Assembly (NCBI GenBank): GCA_963723965.1
Contig: CAVRSV010000013.1
Location: 1 to 64,000 of the forward strand
DNA: 64,000 nt
Direction of reading: 5' to 3'
Source: JARRKC01 sp963723965
GTDB lineage: Bacteria > Acidobacteriota > UBA6911 > RPQK01 > JAPXNP01
A program made the position numbers and the translations under genes. Below, in pieces: positions 26,399 through 34,984 of this stretch (positions within the stretch are counted from its first letter, which is position 1; each line of letters opens with the position of its first letter). The notes beneath the pieces were generated by a model. It searched no databases, had not been told where the DNA came from, and worked only from the letters and a program-made list of their open reading frames with translations.

Positions 26399-27515
26399 TT
26401 CCGTCTTCGAGCGATACCGTGTCGCTCGGCCTCGATTCGATGAGTTCGCCTGGATCACGGCGCGTCTGCGCGGTGCATCCCGCCTCCTCCAGTTCATCCT
26501 TTCGGATCTTCGCCCCCCCTTCCACTCGAGTGCCGGGACGGCCTTGCAGCTCTGGCTTCGTGGCTTCACGAGTCGGGACGCTCTCGTGTACCGCCTGCAC
26601 GAGCGGCCCGCCGGGCCGTTCATTTCGTCGTTTGCCCAGAATGTCCGAGGGGCACGCATCAACGGCAATTTCGATCACGTCGTCAACAACAAGGTGGTCT
26701 TCCCTCTCCTGATGAAAGCCGCGGGACTCCCGGCTCCCCGCCACCTCGGCACACTGGGACGGGCGGGACTGGTCTGGGAGGACGGGAGGCTGTGCGCCGC
26801 CTCGGCCGAGGGGATCGAACTCGCCCTGCAACGCGTCGCGAAGGTGGTGATCAAGCCGGTCAAGGGCTGCAAGGGAGCCGGCCTCCTGTTTCTGCGCCGG
26901 AAGGGGGAAACGGTGCTGGCCAACGACCAGCCGATCCCTCGGGCCGACCTCGACCTCCTGCTCCGTCGGCTCGGTCCTGCGGTCGTCACGGAGTTCATCG
27001 AGCAACACAGCTACGCCCGGGCTCTGTATGCCAGGACAACGAATACGATTCGCCTGCTGACCCTGTGGGACTACCCATCCGGCGGCCCCTTCCTGGCTGC
27101 CGCCGCCCAGCGGATCGGCAACTCGCGCTCCTATCCCGCCGACAATTTCCGTGCCGGCAGGGGCGGACTCAGTGCCGAAATCGATCCCGCGGAAGGGGTA
27201 CTCAGCCGGGCCGCCGGCTTGGACGGCAACCGGCAGGTTGCCTGGTTCAACGAGCATCCCGAGTCGGGTGTGCCCATCGCCGGCGTGCAAGTGCCGCACT
27301 GGTCGGAGGCCGTTCGGTCCGTGCTGTCCGGGGCTTGCGCGCTTTCCTTCGCTCCCTGCCTGGCCTGGGACATGGTGATGACAGAGGATTCCTTCAGCGT
27401 GATCGAGATCAATGGCGGACCGGGGTTGCACGTCCACCAGATTCACCGCCCGCTGTTGGAGAACCCGCGGACCCTGGCTTTCTACCGGCACCACGGAATC
27501 GTAAACTCGATTTGA
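26391..27515 (+). CDS. ATP-grasp protein (sugar-transfer-associated type)
   Basis: Protein of 374 residues with an ATP-grasp fold: KVVIKPVKGCKGAGLLFL as the first nucleotide-binding strand, AVVTEFIEQHSYARALYA as the hinge, then NTIRLLTLWDY and the metal-binding end VIEINGGPGLHVHQIHRP. The pattern best matches the 'sugar-transfer associated ATP-grasp' family, named for its gene neighbourhoods; members are predicted to form amide or peptide bonds. The ATG at 26391 overlaps the end of the MurF-like gene, so the two probably act on one product. An open frame begins earlier, but homology begins at MTDSVFERY. Substrate unknown; the pair resembles an amide-ligase cassette without a recognisable precursor. 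Confidence 0.82.
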   Translation: MTDSVFERYRVARPRFDEFAWITARLRGASRLLQFILSDLRPPFHSSAGTALQLWLRGFTSRDALVYRLHERPAGPFISSFAQNVRGARINGNFDHVVNNKVVFPLLMKAAGLPAPRHLGTLGRAGLVWEDGRLCAASAEGIELALQRVAKVVIKPVKGCKGAGLLFLRRKGETVLANDQPIPRADLDLLLRRLGPAVVTEFIEQHSYARALYARTTNTIRLLTLWDYPSGGPFLAAAAQRIGNSRSYPADNFRAGRGGLSAEIDPAEGVLSRAAGLDGNRQVAWFNEHPESGVPIAGVQVPHWSEAVRSVLSGACALSFAPCLAWDMVMTEDSFSVIEINGGPGLHVHQIHRPLLENPRTLAFYRHHGIVNSI

Positions 27516-27543
27516 GATTTTCGATGGCCGATTTTCGCCGATA
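27509..27543. repeat. Heptamer-phased repeat overlapping a stop codon
   Basis: Units GATTTGA, GATTTTC, GATGGCC, GATTTTC and GCCGATA run in 7-bp phase. The first unit contains the last sense base pairs and stop codon of the ATP-grasp gene, so the array begins exactly at the gene end. Confidence 0.65.
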
Positions 27544-27554
27544 GTAAGCAGTGA

Positions 27555-28004
27555 ATGAGAATTGGGATCGGAGGACTGCGGCTTCGAGTCGGTCTGAGTG
27601 TCACCGGACTGGTCGGCCTGGCGATGGCCGTCGGGGCGCTCGTGCTGGTGGAACGGCTCGAACCGAAGTTGACGGTCGCCGGGGCGGAACGGCGAATCGA
27701 GCTGTACTACGAGACCCGGTTCGCGCGGCAGCACCTGGCGGAACTGGAGGCGCAGGGCAGGAGGCTTCCCGATCTGCCCACCGCGCGCCTCTGGCAGGCG
27801 GAACTGAACCGGATACGTGGACTCCGGTTCTCCGGCACCGAAGTGAAAAGACCCTGGATCGATCGGCTGAGTGATCTTCCCAACCATCTCGTCCGAACTC
27901 GCATTCGGGATGGGAGCGGGGAAGAGGCGTGGCACTACTTCTGGATCAGCGCCACCCACTTCGACCGGGAGCTGCCGACGTGGGTCTGGTACGTGCTCCC
28001 CTGA
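27555..28004 (+). CDS. Unknown membrane-anchored protein after ATP-grasp gene
   Basis: Protein of 149 residues that I do not recognise. It has an N-terminal membrane helix (residues ~13-32, VGLSVTGLVGLAMAVGALVL) and a charged, helical middle (RIELYYETRFARQHLAELEAQ). The C-terminal half is rich in tryptophan (WIDRL, WHYFW, TWVWYVLP). The helix sits at the very start without a clear cleavage site, so the protein is likely an N-in membrane anchor with an extracytoplasmic domain. It follows the MurF-like and ATP-grasp genes by 40 bases and may be the third member of that locus. An alternative is a stand-alone gene. Its coding status is supported by the uninterrupted frame and codon usage only. 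Confidence 0.6.
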   Translation: MRIGIGGLRLRVGLSVTGLVGLAMAVGALVLVERLEPKLTVAGAERRIELYYETRFARQHLAELEAQGRRLPDLPTARLWQAELNRIRGLRFSGTEVKRPWIDRLSDLPNHLVRTRIRDGSGEEAWHYFWISATHFDRELPTWVWYVLP

Positions 28005-28040
28005 GTCTGGCCGGCGGCGAGCCTAAATGCGGCCAAGTGG

Positions 28041-28069
28041 TTGCTTCGCTGGGGCGACCCAATTAACCT
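28041..28069 (+). promoter_or_regulatory. Possible sigma-70-type promoter for efflux operon
   Basis: TTGCTT and TAACCT are separated by 17 bases, about 45 bases upstream of the TolC-family start. The match is partial at both boxes, in an AT-richer patch of the spacer. Confidence 0.3.
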
Positions 28070-28112
28070 AGAAGGCGGGGGGACCAGCGCGTGACAGAGG
28101 AGCGAGGCGCGC

Positions 28113-29450
28113 ATGGGACAGTTGTCGAGGGAGCTTCGTTTCGTGGAGAGAGTGCGCCTTCGGGTAAGGTTGTGGGTGCCGCTTTGCCTGCTGCTGGGCT
28201 TGATACAGGCTCCGCTTCCGGGGCAGGAAATTCCGTCAGAACTTGATCTGCCAACCGCCGTCCGCCTGGCGCTGGAAAGCCATCCGGCGCTCAAGGCGAG
28301 CGATGCCATCGTCTCCGGCAGCGAAGGCCTGATCGAGCAGGGAAGTCTGCGTCCCAACCCGATCTTCATCGTGCAGACCGAAAACTGGCGCTTCGGGGGA
28401 GATCCTTCTTTCCACGTCGGCAAGGATCTCGATCTCTTCGCCTACGTGGCACAGCCCTTCGAACTCGGCGGCAAGAGAGAACGCCGGGTCGAGCTGGCCG
28501 AGCAGGACAAGTCTGTTGCCCAGCTGCGACGCCTCGAGCTCGAATGGCAGATTCGCCAGAGCGTGAGGCGCGCCTTCTGGCAGGCGTATCTGGCCCAGCG
28601 AGAATTCGAACTTCTGCAGGAGAACGCCCAGGTTTTTGACCAGATTACCCGGTATCACGAAGCCCGCGTGCGGGAAGGCGCCATGGCCGAAGCGGATCTG
28701 ATCCGGGTGCGGCTGGAGGAAGACCGGCTCCAGTTGACCCGCGAAGAGGCCGCGGTGCGTGCCGAAAGGGCGCGGATGGATCTGATCCGGGCGATGGGCG
28801 GTGGACTTTTCGCAACGGATTTCACTCTGACCGGCGCGCCTCTGACGAGTCTGCCGCAACAGGGCATCTCCACGGCGGAGCTGCGGAGCCGGGTGCTGCA
28901 GTCCCGGCCCGACCTGCAGTCGGCCGAGGCGGAAGTGGAGCGGGCTCGGCGGCGGGTGAGGCTGGAACTGGCCCAGGCGCGACCGGACTGGGACCTGATC
29001 TTCGGCTACAAGCGGACCGAAGGCTTCAACACGGTCCTGGCGGGCATCAGCATTCCCATGCCCTTCTTCGATCGCAATCAGGGCAATGTCATGTTCAGCC
29101 AGTCCGAAGTGGATCGGGCCGATGCCCTGCTGCGCGAGCGCCAGCGCCGGGCGCAGACGGAGGTCGAGGCCGCATTGGCGGCGCTGAGCCGCCGCGCGGC
29201 CATGCTGCGTCGGATCGAAGAGGGGATGCTGCAGCGGGCGGAGGAATCCTGGCGGATCTCGCTCGCCGCATATCAGGAGGGTGCTACCGACCTTCTGCGG
29301 CTGCTCGACGCGCAGCAGTCGAGAAACGAAGTGCGCCTGCTGAGGATTCGGACCGGGCTCGAGCTGCAGCTGAGCCTGGTGGAGCTGGAGGAGGCGGTCG
29401 GTGCGGAGAACCTGGCCATCGGATTGGAGACTGTCGGTGTTCAACCATGA
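28113..29450 (+). CDS. TolC-family outer membrane efflux protein (CusC/CzcC type)
   Basis: Outer-membrane channel of 445 residues, the exit duct of the tripartite efflux system encoded by the next two genes. It has a signal peptide (hydrophobic LWVPLCLLLGLIQAPL) and then the outer membrane efflux repeat twice: LTLDLPTAVRLALESHPAL-type starts near residue 45 and again after QGISTAELRSRVLQSRPDL near 255. Long heptad-rich helices form the periplasmic barrel. The hydrophobic YKRTEGFNTVLAGISIPMPF and the final ARQSRNEVRLLRIRTGLELQLSLVELEEAVG are typical of heavy-metal RND partners. AGAGGAGC lies upstream of the ATG. The adaptor gene overlaps its end. Confidence 0.9.
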   Translation: MGQLSRELRFVERVRLRVRLWVPLCLLLGLIQAPLPGQEIPSELDLPTAVRLALESHPALKASDAIVSGSEGLIEQGSLRPNPIFIVQTENWRFGGDPSFHVGKDLDLFAYVAQPFELGGKRERRVELAEQDKSVAQLRRLELEWQIRQSVRRAFWQAYLAQREFELLQENAQVFDQITRYHEARVREGAMAEADLIRVRLEEDRLQLTREEAAVRAERARMDLIRAMGGGLFATDFTLTGAPLTSLPQQGISTAELRSRVLQSRPDLQSAEAEVERARRRVRLELAQARPDWDLIFGYKRTEGFNTVLAGISIPMPFFDRNQGNVMFSQSEVDRADALLRERQRRAQTEVEAALAALSRRAAMLRRIEEGMLQRAEESWRISLAAYQEGATDLLRLLDAQQSRNEVRLLRIRTGLELQLSLVELEEAVGAENLAIGLETVGVQP

Positions 29451-30750
29451 ACTGAGTCGGTGCAAACCACAGGTCGAGCGTCCCTCCGTTGGCCCAAAAC
29501 GCCGTCGGAGCCCATGGCCGGCAGCGTTTGGTCGAGGGCTGATCCTGCTGCTGGCCGGCTGGGGGATCTGGTCCTGCACGTCGGCACCGCCCCCGAAGCA
29601 GGAGGCGCCGGCGCCTTCGGCAGCCCTGCAGAACGTCATTGAACTCGCTCCTGAGGCGATCCAGCTCGCCGACATCCAGTTCGCCGAGGCAGTCAAAGCC
29701 GGTTTGCCTGAGACCCTCGAGGTCCCCGGCCGCGTTGGGGTCAACGAGAACCGGACGGCCCGGGTGGGGGCCCTGGTGGACGGCCGTATCACGAGGGTCC
29801 ACTCGAACGTCGGCGACCGCGTGCGCCAAGGACAAGTGCTGGCGGAGATTCAGAGCTACGAAGTGGACGACACCCGGGCTCAGTACGCCAAAGCTCGGGC
29901 CGAACTCGAGCGCGCCAACTCTCAGCTCGAATTCTCACAGAAGCTCCGCGATCGGGCCGAGCGGCTCTACCAGCTCAAGGCCGGCTCTCTCGACGAGCTG
30001 CAGCGCGCCGAGGTGGATCTGCACCGGGCCCAGTCGGAGATCGTGGTCATTCGAGCGGAGATGGGCCGGTTGGAAGAGAAGCTCGAGCAGCTGGGACTCT
30101 CCGTGGAAGGCGCCCTGGAGGAATATGCCGAGACGCGTGGCGGCGAAGCCGACCACTTTGATTCTCTCGAACGGGTCCCAATCTCCTCGCCGCTGACCGG
30201 CACCGTACTCCGTCGAATGGTGACCCCCGGCACCGTGGTGAGCCCTTCCGACGACGCCTTCGTGGTGAGCGATCTGTCCACGCTGTGGGTCCAGGCGGAG
30301 GTTCCCGAGGCCTATTTGTCCTCGCTCAAAGAAGGTCAGAACGTACAGGTCAGAGTCGAGGCTTACCCGGACACGCCCTTCCCCGCTCGTCTTGCCCATG
30401 TCGGTGATGTCCTGAACCCGGCGACGCGGACCGTTCAAGTCCGCTGTGAGGCAGCCAATCGCGAGAGCCGGCTTCGCTCCGAGATGTACGCGACCGTGGT
30501 CTTCGACCTGGGAACGGGCGAAGAGACGGTTCTCCTGCCGAGGACCTGCATTCAGACCGTCGACGAGCGGGATCTGGTCTTCGTCCGAACAGGGCCCTCC
30601 TCCTTCGAGGTGCGGCCGGTCAAGCTGGGGCGGACGACGGAAACACAGGCCTCGATACTGGAAGGGGTGCAACCCGGAGAACAGGTAGTGTCCCAGGGGA
30701 GTTTCCTGCTCAAATCGGAACTACTCAAAGCCCGGATGCAAGCAGAATGA
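29437..30750 (+). CDS. RND efflux periplasmic adaptor (HlyD/CusB type)
   Basis: Membrane-fusion protein of 437 residues joining the RND pump to the outer-membrane channel. It shows an N-terminal hydrophobic segment ending in WSC (a non-ideal lipobox), the barrel-sandwich hybrid half GRITRVHSNVGDRVRQGQVLAEI, and a long coiled-coil hairpin (~130-220). The second lipoyl half ISSPLTGTVLRRMVTPGTVVS and the beta-barrel domain follow. The start is GTG at 29437, inside the end of the TolC-family gene, with GGAGA six bases upstream; an in-frame GTG at 29401 is less likely. The stop overlaps the RND gene start by four bases, so all three genes form one translationally coupled operon. Confidence 0.9.
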   Translation: MFNHELSRCKPQVERPSVGPKRRRSPWPAAFGRGLILLLAGWGIWSCTSAPPPKQEAPAPSAALQNVIELAPEAIQLADIQFAEAVKAGLPETLEVPGRVGVNENRTARVGALVDGRITRVHSNVGDRVRQGQVLAEIQSYEVDDTRAQYAKARAELERANSQLEFSQKLRDRAERLYQLKAGSLDELQRAEVDLHRAQSEIVVIRAEMGRLEEKLEQLGLSVEGALEEYAETRGGEADHFDSLERVPISSPLTGTVLRRMVTPGTVVSPSDDAFVVSDLSTLWVQAEVPEAYLSSLKEGQNVQVRVEAYPDTPFPARLAHVGDVLNPATRTVQVRCEAANRESRLRSEMYATVVFDLGTGEETVLLPRTCIQTVDERDLVFVRTGPSSFEVRPVKLGRTTETQASILEGVQPGEQVVSQGSFLLKSELLKARMQAE

Positions 30751-33700
30751 CGCTCAAAGGCTTCGTCGATTTTCACCTGCATCACCGGTTCTTCGTCCTC
30801 GTCGGCCTGGCTGGTCTGATCGGGCTTGGGCTGTACTGTCTCAGCGAGATCTCCATCGACGCCTTTCCCGACCTGACGAACAATCAGGTCGTCGTGATCA
30901 CGGATGCGCCCGGGATGGCCCCCGTCGAGATCGAGCAGCTGGTCACGTTCCCGGTGGAATCGGCGCTGATGGGCGTCCCGGGGACGGAAGAAATCCGTTC
31001 GATTTCGAAGCTGGGTCTCTCCATCGTGACGGTCGTCTTCAACGACTCGGTGGACATCTACTTCGCCCGCCAGCTGGTCAACGAGCGACTGGCGGAGGCC
31101 CGCTCCCGCATTCCGGCCGGTCTGGATCCCGCGCTCGGCCCCGTGGCGACCGCTTTCGGCGAGATCTACCAGTACACCATCGAGGGCGAGGGATACAGCC
31201 CGATGGACCTCAAGACGCTGCACGACTGGCAGATCAAGTACCAGCTGCGGGCCGTGCCCGGCGTCGGGGAAATCAACAGCTGGGGGGGATTCACCCGCCA
31301 GTACCATGTCGTGGTCGACCCCAACAAGCTGCGCAGCTACGCGCTCTCGCTGCGGGACGTGTACGAGCGGATCCGGGAGAACAACGACAACTTCGGCGGC
31401 GGCTTCATCGAGCACTCGAACGAGCAGTTCACCGTGCGGGGCATCGGGCGGGCCATCTCCGAGCACGACCTGGAACGGATTGTGGTGGCGAGCCACCAGG
31501 GGACGCCGGTGTTCCTGAGGGATCTGGCATCCATCGAGGTGGGGCCCATGCCCCGTCAGGGGGCGGTTACCCGGGACGGCCAGGGTGAGAGCGTCTCCGG
31601 TATGATCATCATGCTCAAGGGGGCCAACGGGAAGGTCGTCAACGAAGCCTCCAAGGTCCGCCTCGAACAGATCAAGCAGTCCCTTCCGCCTGGAGTCCAG
31701 ATTCGGCCATTCTACGATCAGTCGGAAGTCATCGATCGGACCATCCACACGGTGGAGCGAAACCTGCTCGAGGGCGGTGCGCTCGTCATCGCAGTGCTCT
31801 TCGTCTTCCTGGGCAACATCCGGGCCGCCCTGATCGTGGCGGCCGTCATTCCTCTGTCGATGCTGGTCGGGTTCATCGGCATGTGGCTGTTCGGGATCTC
31901 CGCCAACCTGATGAGCCTCGGCGCCATCGACTTTGGGCTCATCGTCGACGGATCCGTGGTGATGATGGAGAACTTCATCCGCCGCCTCCACTCATCGGAC
32001 GCGTCGGAGGGTCTCTCGCCTTTCCAGGAGATCCGCTCGGCGGCCCACGAAGTGGCCCGGCCGATCGTTTTCGGCATCGCCATCATCATTGCCGTCTACC
32101 TCCCCATCTTCACCCTCGAAGGGCTCGAGGGACGGATGTTCCGGCCCATGGCGGTGACGGTCTGTTCCGCCATCCTGGGATCGCTGATCCTGGCCCTTAC
32201 AGTGGTCCCGGCGGCCTCTGCGCTGGTGTTCCGCAAACCTCTTCGCGCGCATCGCGAAAAATGGTTCGGCATGCTGCAGCGCGGCTATGCCCGCCTGTTG
32301 CCCCATTTCCTGGATCATCGGATTGCCGTGGTTGCGGTGGCGCTGGTCGTCGTCACCGTGGCTTTGGGCTCCCTTCTCTACATCGGAACCGAGTTCATGC
32401 CCCGGCTCGACGAGGGATCCCTCCTGATCGAGACCCGGAAGCTTCCGAGTGTCTCCCTGAGCGAATCGGTCAAGATCAGCACCGACGTGGAGAAGATCAT
32501 TCGCCGCTTTCCCGAAGTCAATAGCGTCGTCACCAAGATCGGGCGTCCGGACCTGGCCACCGAGGCCATGGGGATCTACCAGGGTGATGTCTATGTCGAT
32601 CTTCGGCCGAGGGAAGAGTGGACAACGGCCCATACCAAGGAGGGGCTGATCGAGGCCTTCGACCGGGAACTGCGGAAGTATCCAGGTGTCTCCTACAACT
32701 TCACCCAGCCCATGGCCATGCGGCTCGACGAGGTCGTCTCCGGTGTCAAGGCGGACGTGGCGGTGAAGATCTTCGGTGACGACGAAGACGTGCTGATGCA
32801 GAAGGCCGATGAGGTCCTGCGGCTGCTGGCGACCGTCGAAGGTGCGGCCGACGTGCAGGCCGAGGTCTTTTCGGGGGCCGCCGAATGGCAGGTCATTCCG
32901 CGTCGGACGGAACTCGCCCGCTACGGGCTGAATGTTTCGGACGTGAGGGATCTGATCGAAACCGCCGTGGGCGGCCGCCAGGTCACGGAGATCGTCCAGG
33001 GTCAGCGCCGATTCGACGTGGTGTTGCGCCTGCCCGCGGAAGCTCGCCACGATCGCAACAGTCTCCTGCGTCTGCGCCTGCGCGCTCCGGCGGGGGAGAT
33101 CGTGGAACTGCGACAGGTCGCGGATATCCGGCAGGCCAATGCTCCCGAGATCATCAACCGGGAAAACAGCCAGCGCCGGCTGGTCGTGCAGTGCAATGTG
33201 CGCGGCCGGGATCTGGGGAGCTTCGTCCGTGAGGCTCGGCAGCTCATCGACGGCGGGGTGGACTTGCCCGCCGGTTACTACTTTCGCTGGGGTGGGCAGT
33301 TCGAGAATCAGCAGCGGGCCATGTCACGATTGATGGTGGTCGTGCCCGGCGTCATCCTGATCATCTTTGCGCTTCTGTTCGCGTCCTTCGATTCCGTCAA
33401 GCAGGCCCTGTTGATCCTGATGAACGTCCCCTTCGCCGCCGTCGGAGGGATCGCGGCCCTGTGGCTGCGCGATATCAATCTGAACCTCTCCGCGTCGGTT
33501 GGATTCATCGCTGTCTTCGGGGTGGCGGTGTTGAACGGCGTGGTGATGGTTTCGCAGTTCAACGGCCTGATGGAAACGGGTGTCTCGCCCCGCGAAGCGA
33601 TCATCCGCGGGGCCGCGGTGCGCCTGCGTCCCGTGCTGATGACGGCACTGGTGGCCAGCCTCGGATTCCTGCCCATGGCCATCGCGACCTCGGCCGGAGC

Positions 33701-33812
33701 GGAAGTCCAGCGGCCGTTGGCCACCGTCGTCATCGGAGGTCTGGCCACCTCCACTCTCCTGACCCTCATCGTCCTGCCGAGTCTGTTCTCCCTCTGCTGC
33801 GACCGGAAATAG
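30747..33812 (+). CDS. Heavy-metal-type RND efflux pump (CusA/CzcA family)
   Basis: Inner-membrane proton-driven pump of 1021 residues with twelve helices and two large periplasmic loops. It is in the heavy-metal-efflux (HME) branch: DAFPDLTNNQVVVITDAPG near residue 40, SWGGFTRQYHVVVDPNKL in the first loop, and DFGLIVDGSVVMMEN in helix 4, whose acidic residues relay protons. The C terminus has VVIGGLATSTLLTLIVLPSLF. The substrate could be Cu(I)/Ag(I) or Zn/Co/Cd; sequence reading alone does not settle this. The operon carries no regulator or metallochaperone. The gene ends opposite the convergent tsaD operon. Confidence 0.93.
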   Translation: MTLKGFVDFHLHHRFFVLVGLAGLIGLGLYCLSEISIDAFPDLTNNQVVVITDAPGMAPVEIEQLVTFPVESALMGVPGTEEIRSISKLGLSIVTVVFNDSVDIYFARQLVNERLAEARSRIPAGLDPALGPVATAFGEIYQYTIEGEGYSPMDLKTLHDWQIKYQLRAVPGVGEINSWGGFTRQYHVVVDPNKLRSYALSLRDVYERIRENNDNFGGGFIEHSNEQFTVRGIGRAISEHDLERIVVASHQGTPVFLRDLASIEVGPMPRQGAVTRDGQGESVSGMIIMLKGANGKVVNEASKVRLEQIKQSLPPGVQIRPFYDQSEVIDRTIHTVERNLLEGGALVIAVLFVFLGNIRAALIVAAVIPLSMLVGFIGMWLFGISANLMSLGAIDFGLIVDGSVVMMENFIRRLHSSDASEGLSPFQEIRSAAHEVARPIVFGIAIIIAVYLPIFTLEGLEGRMFRPMAVTVCSAILGSLILALTVVPAASALVFRKPLRAHREKWFGMLQRGYARLLPHFLDHRIAVVAVALVVVTVALGSLLYIGTEFMPRLDEGSLLIETRKLPSVSLSESVKISTDVEKIIRRFPEVNSVVTKIGRPDLATEAMGIYQGDVYVDLRPREEWTTAHTKEGLIEAFDRELRKYPGVSYNFTQPMAMRLDEVVSGVKADVAVKIFGDDEDVLMQKADEVLRLLATVEGAADVQAEVFSGAAEWQVIPRRTELARYGLNVSDVRDLIETAVGGRQVTEIVQGQRRFDVVLRLPAEARHDRNSLLRLRLRAPAGEIVELRQVADIRQANAPEIINRENSQRRLVVQCNVRGRDLGSFVREARQLIDGGVDLPAGYYFRWGGQFENQQRAMSRLMVVVPGVILIIFALLFASFDSVKQALLILMNVPFAAVGGIAALWLRDINLNLSASVGFIAVFGVAVLNGVVMVSQFNGLMETGVSPREAIIRGAAVRLRPVLMTALVASLGFLPMAIATSAGAEVQRPLATVVIGGLATSTLLTLIVLPSLFSLCCDRK

Positions 33813-33914
33813 GGCGACCTTCCAGGTTGTCCAGGGGGCAACGCCTCCCGCTGTCGAGGCAGTCTTGCGGAGGGCGCAAAGGCGGCGGCGCGTCGAGCTC
33901 TGCCCGTGGCGGAC

Positions 33915-33944
33915 GTCCCGGCGTCGGGACAAGCTGGAAGCTTG
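33915..33944 (-). terminator. Two adjacent hairpins after tsaD stop
   Basis: GTCCCG-GCGT-CGGGAC (33915-33930) and CAAGCT-GGA-AGCTTG (33930-33944) are perfect 6-bp stems, 2-3 bases downstream of the tsaD stop and between convergent operons. No T-run follows on either strand, so termination is a structural inference. Confidence 0.4.
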
Positions 33945-33946
33945 AC

Positions 33947-34984
33947 CTAGCGCAGCGCAAGATTCGGGTCCGCCGGCAGGTCCCAGGGGTCTCGCTCCCC
34001 GTGACGCAGGCGCAAATAGCCCGCTGCGGCGATCATGGCGGCATTGTCCGTGGTCAGCCGGGGAGGGGGGAAGTAAACCGGCAAATCGCGAGTCCCAAAG
34101 AACTCTGAAAAGGCGCTCCGGATCGCCTGGTTGCAGGATACGCCGCCGGAGAGATGAACGGAGCGGACCTCACGGCCGTCGAGCGCCCGGGAGGTGCGAT
34201 CCAGAAGCTGGTCGATGATCGCCCTCTGAAAGGCCGCCGCCAGGTCCGGCACGGATCGCGGAAGCGCCTCTTCGTCAGGAGATTCGGCCGGATCGAAGCG
34301 GGGAATGGCCTTGTGCTCCACCGCACGGAGCGCCGCCGTCTTGAGGCCGCTGAAACTGAAATCGAGCGTCTGGTCCGTGATCTTCGGAAGGGTGAAGGAG
34401 AAGCCGGCGGGATCGCCCCGGCGGGCCAGCCGCTCGATGATGGGGCCGCCGGGATAGCCCAGGCCGAGATGCTTGGCCAGCTTGTCCAGTGCCTCCCCGG
34501 CCGCATCGTCCCGGCTCTTGGCGATCAAATCGTAGCGGCCGATTTCGCGCAGGAGATAGAGGTTCGTATGTCCGCCCGAGACGACCAGAGACAGGGCCGG
34601 CAGCTCCGCCTCGGGGTGGTCCAGGAAGACCGAGTAGATGTGGCCTTCGAGGTGGTTGACACCCAGGAACGGGAGCCCCCGCGCGAAGGCCGCCGCCTTG
34701 GCATAGGCGAGACCCACGAGCAGAGCCCCGACCAGGCCGGGCCCCTGGGTCACGGCGACTGCCTGAATGGAGTCCCAGGTGGTCTCGGCGTCCCGGAGAG
34801 CCTGGTCCACGACGACGCAGATGTTGTCGACGTGCTCGCGGCTGGCCAGCTCCGGAACGACGCCCCCATAGTCGCGATGGACGGAAACCTGGGACGCCAC
34901 GGCGCTGGAGAGGATCCGCCGGCCGTCCTCGACGATGGCTGCGGCGGTTTCATCGCAACTCGATTCGATGCCGAGGACCCTCAC
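33947..34984 (-). CDS. tsaD: tRNA N6-adenosine threonylcarbamoyltransferase
   Basis: Essential tRNA-modification enzyme of 345 residues that moves the threonylcarbamoyl group onto A37 of ANN-decoding tRNAs. The start VLGIESSCDETAAAIVED is diagnostic. The metal ligands are in NHLEGH, with the nucleotide site at LVVSGGHTNLY and the C-terminal HLSGGVSCNQAIRSAF. It works with TsaB, TsaC and TsaE, none of which are in this window. The start overlaps the end of mtnA by four bases, so it is translated with it. It is convergent with the efflux operon. Confidence 0.97.
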   Translation of the reverse strand: MRVLGIESSCDETAAAIVEDGRRILSSAVASQVSVHRDYGGVVPELASREHVDNICVVVDQALRDAETTWDSIQAVAVTQGPGLVGALLVGLAYAKAAAFARGLPFLGVNHLEGHIYSVFLDHPEAELPALSLVVSGGHTNLYLLREIGRYDLIAKSRDDAAGEALDKLAKHLGLGYPGGPIIERLARRGDPAGFSFTLPKITDQTLDFSFSGLKTAALRAVEHKAIPRFDPAESPDEEALPRSVPDLAAAFQRAIIDQLLDRTSRALDGREVRSVHLSGGVSCNQAIRSAFSEFFGTRDLPVYFPPPRLTTDNAAMIAAAGYLRLRHGERDPWDLPADPNLALR

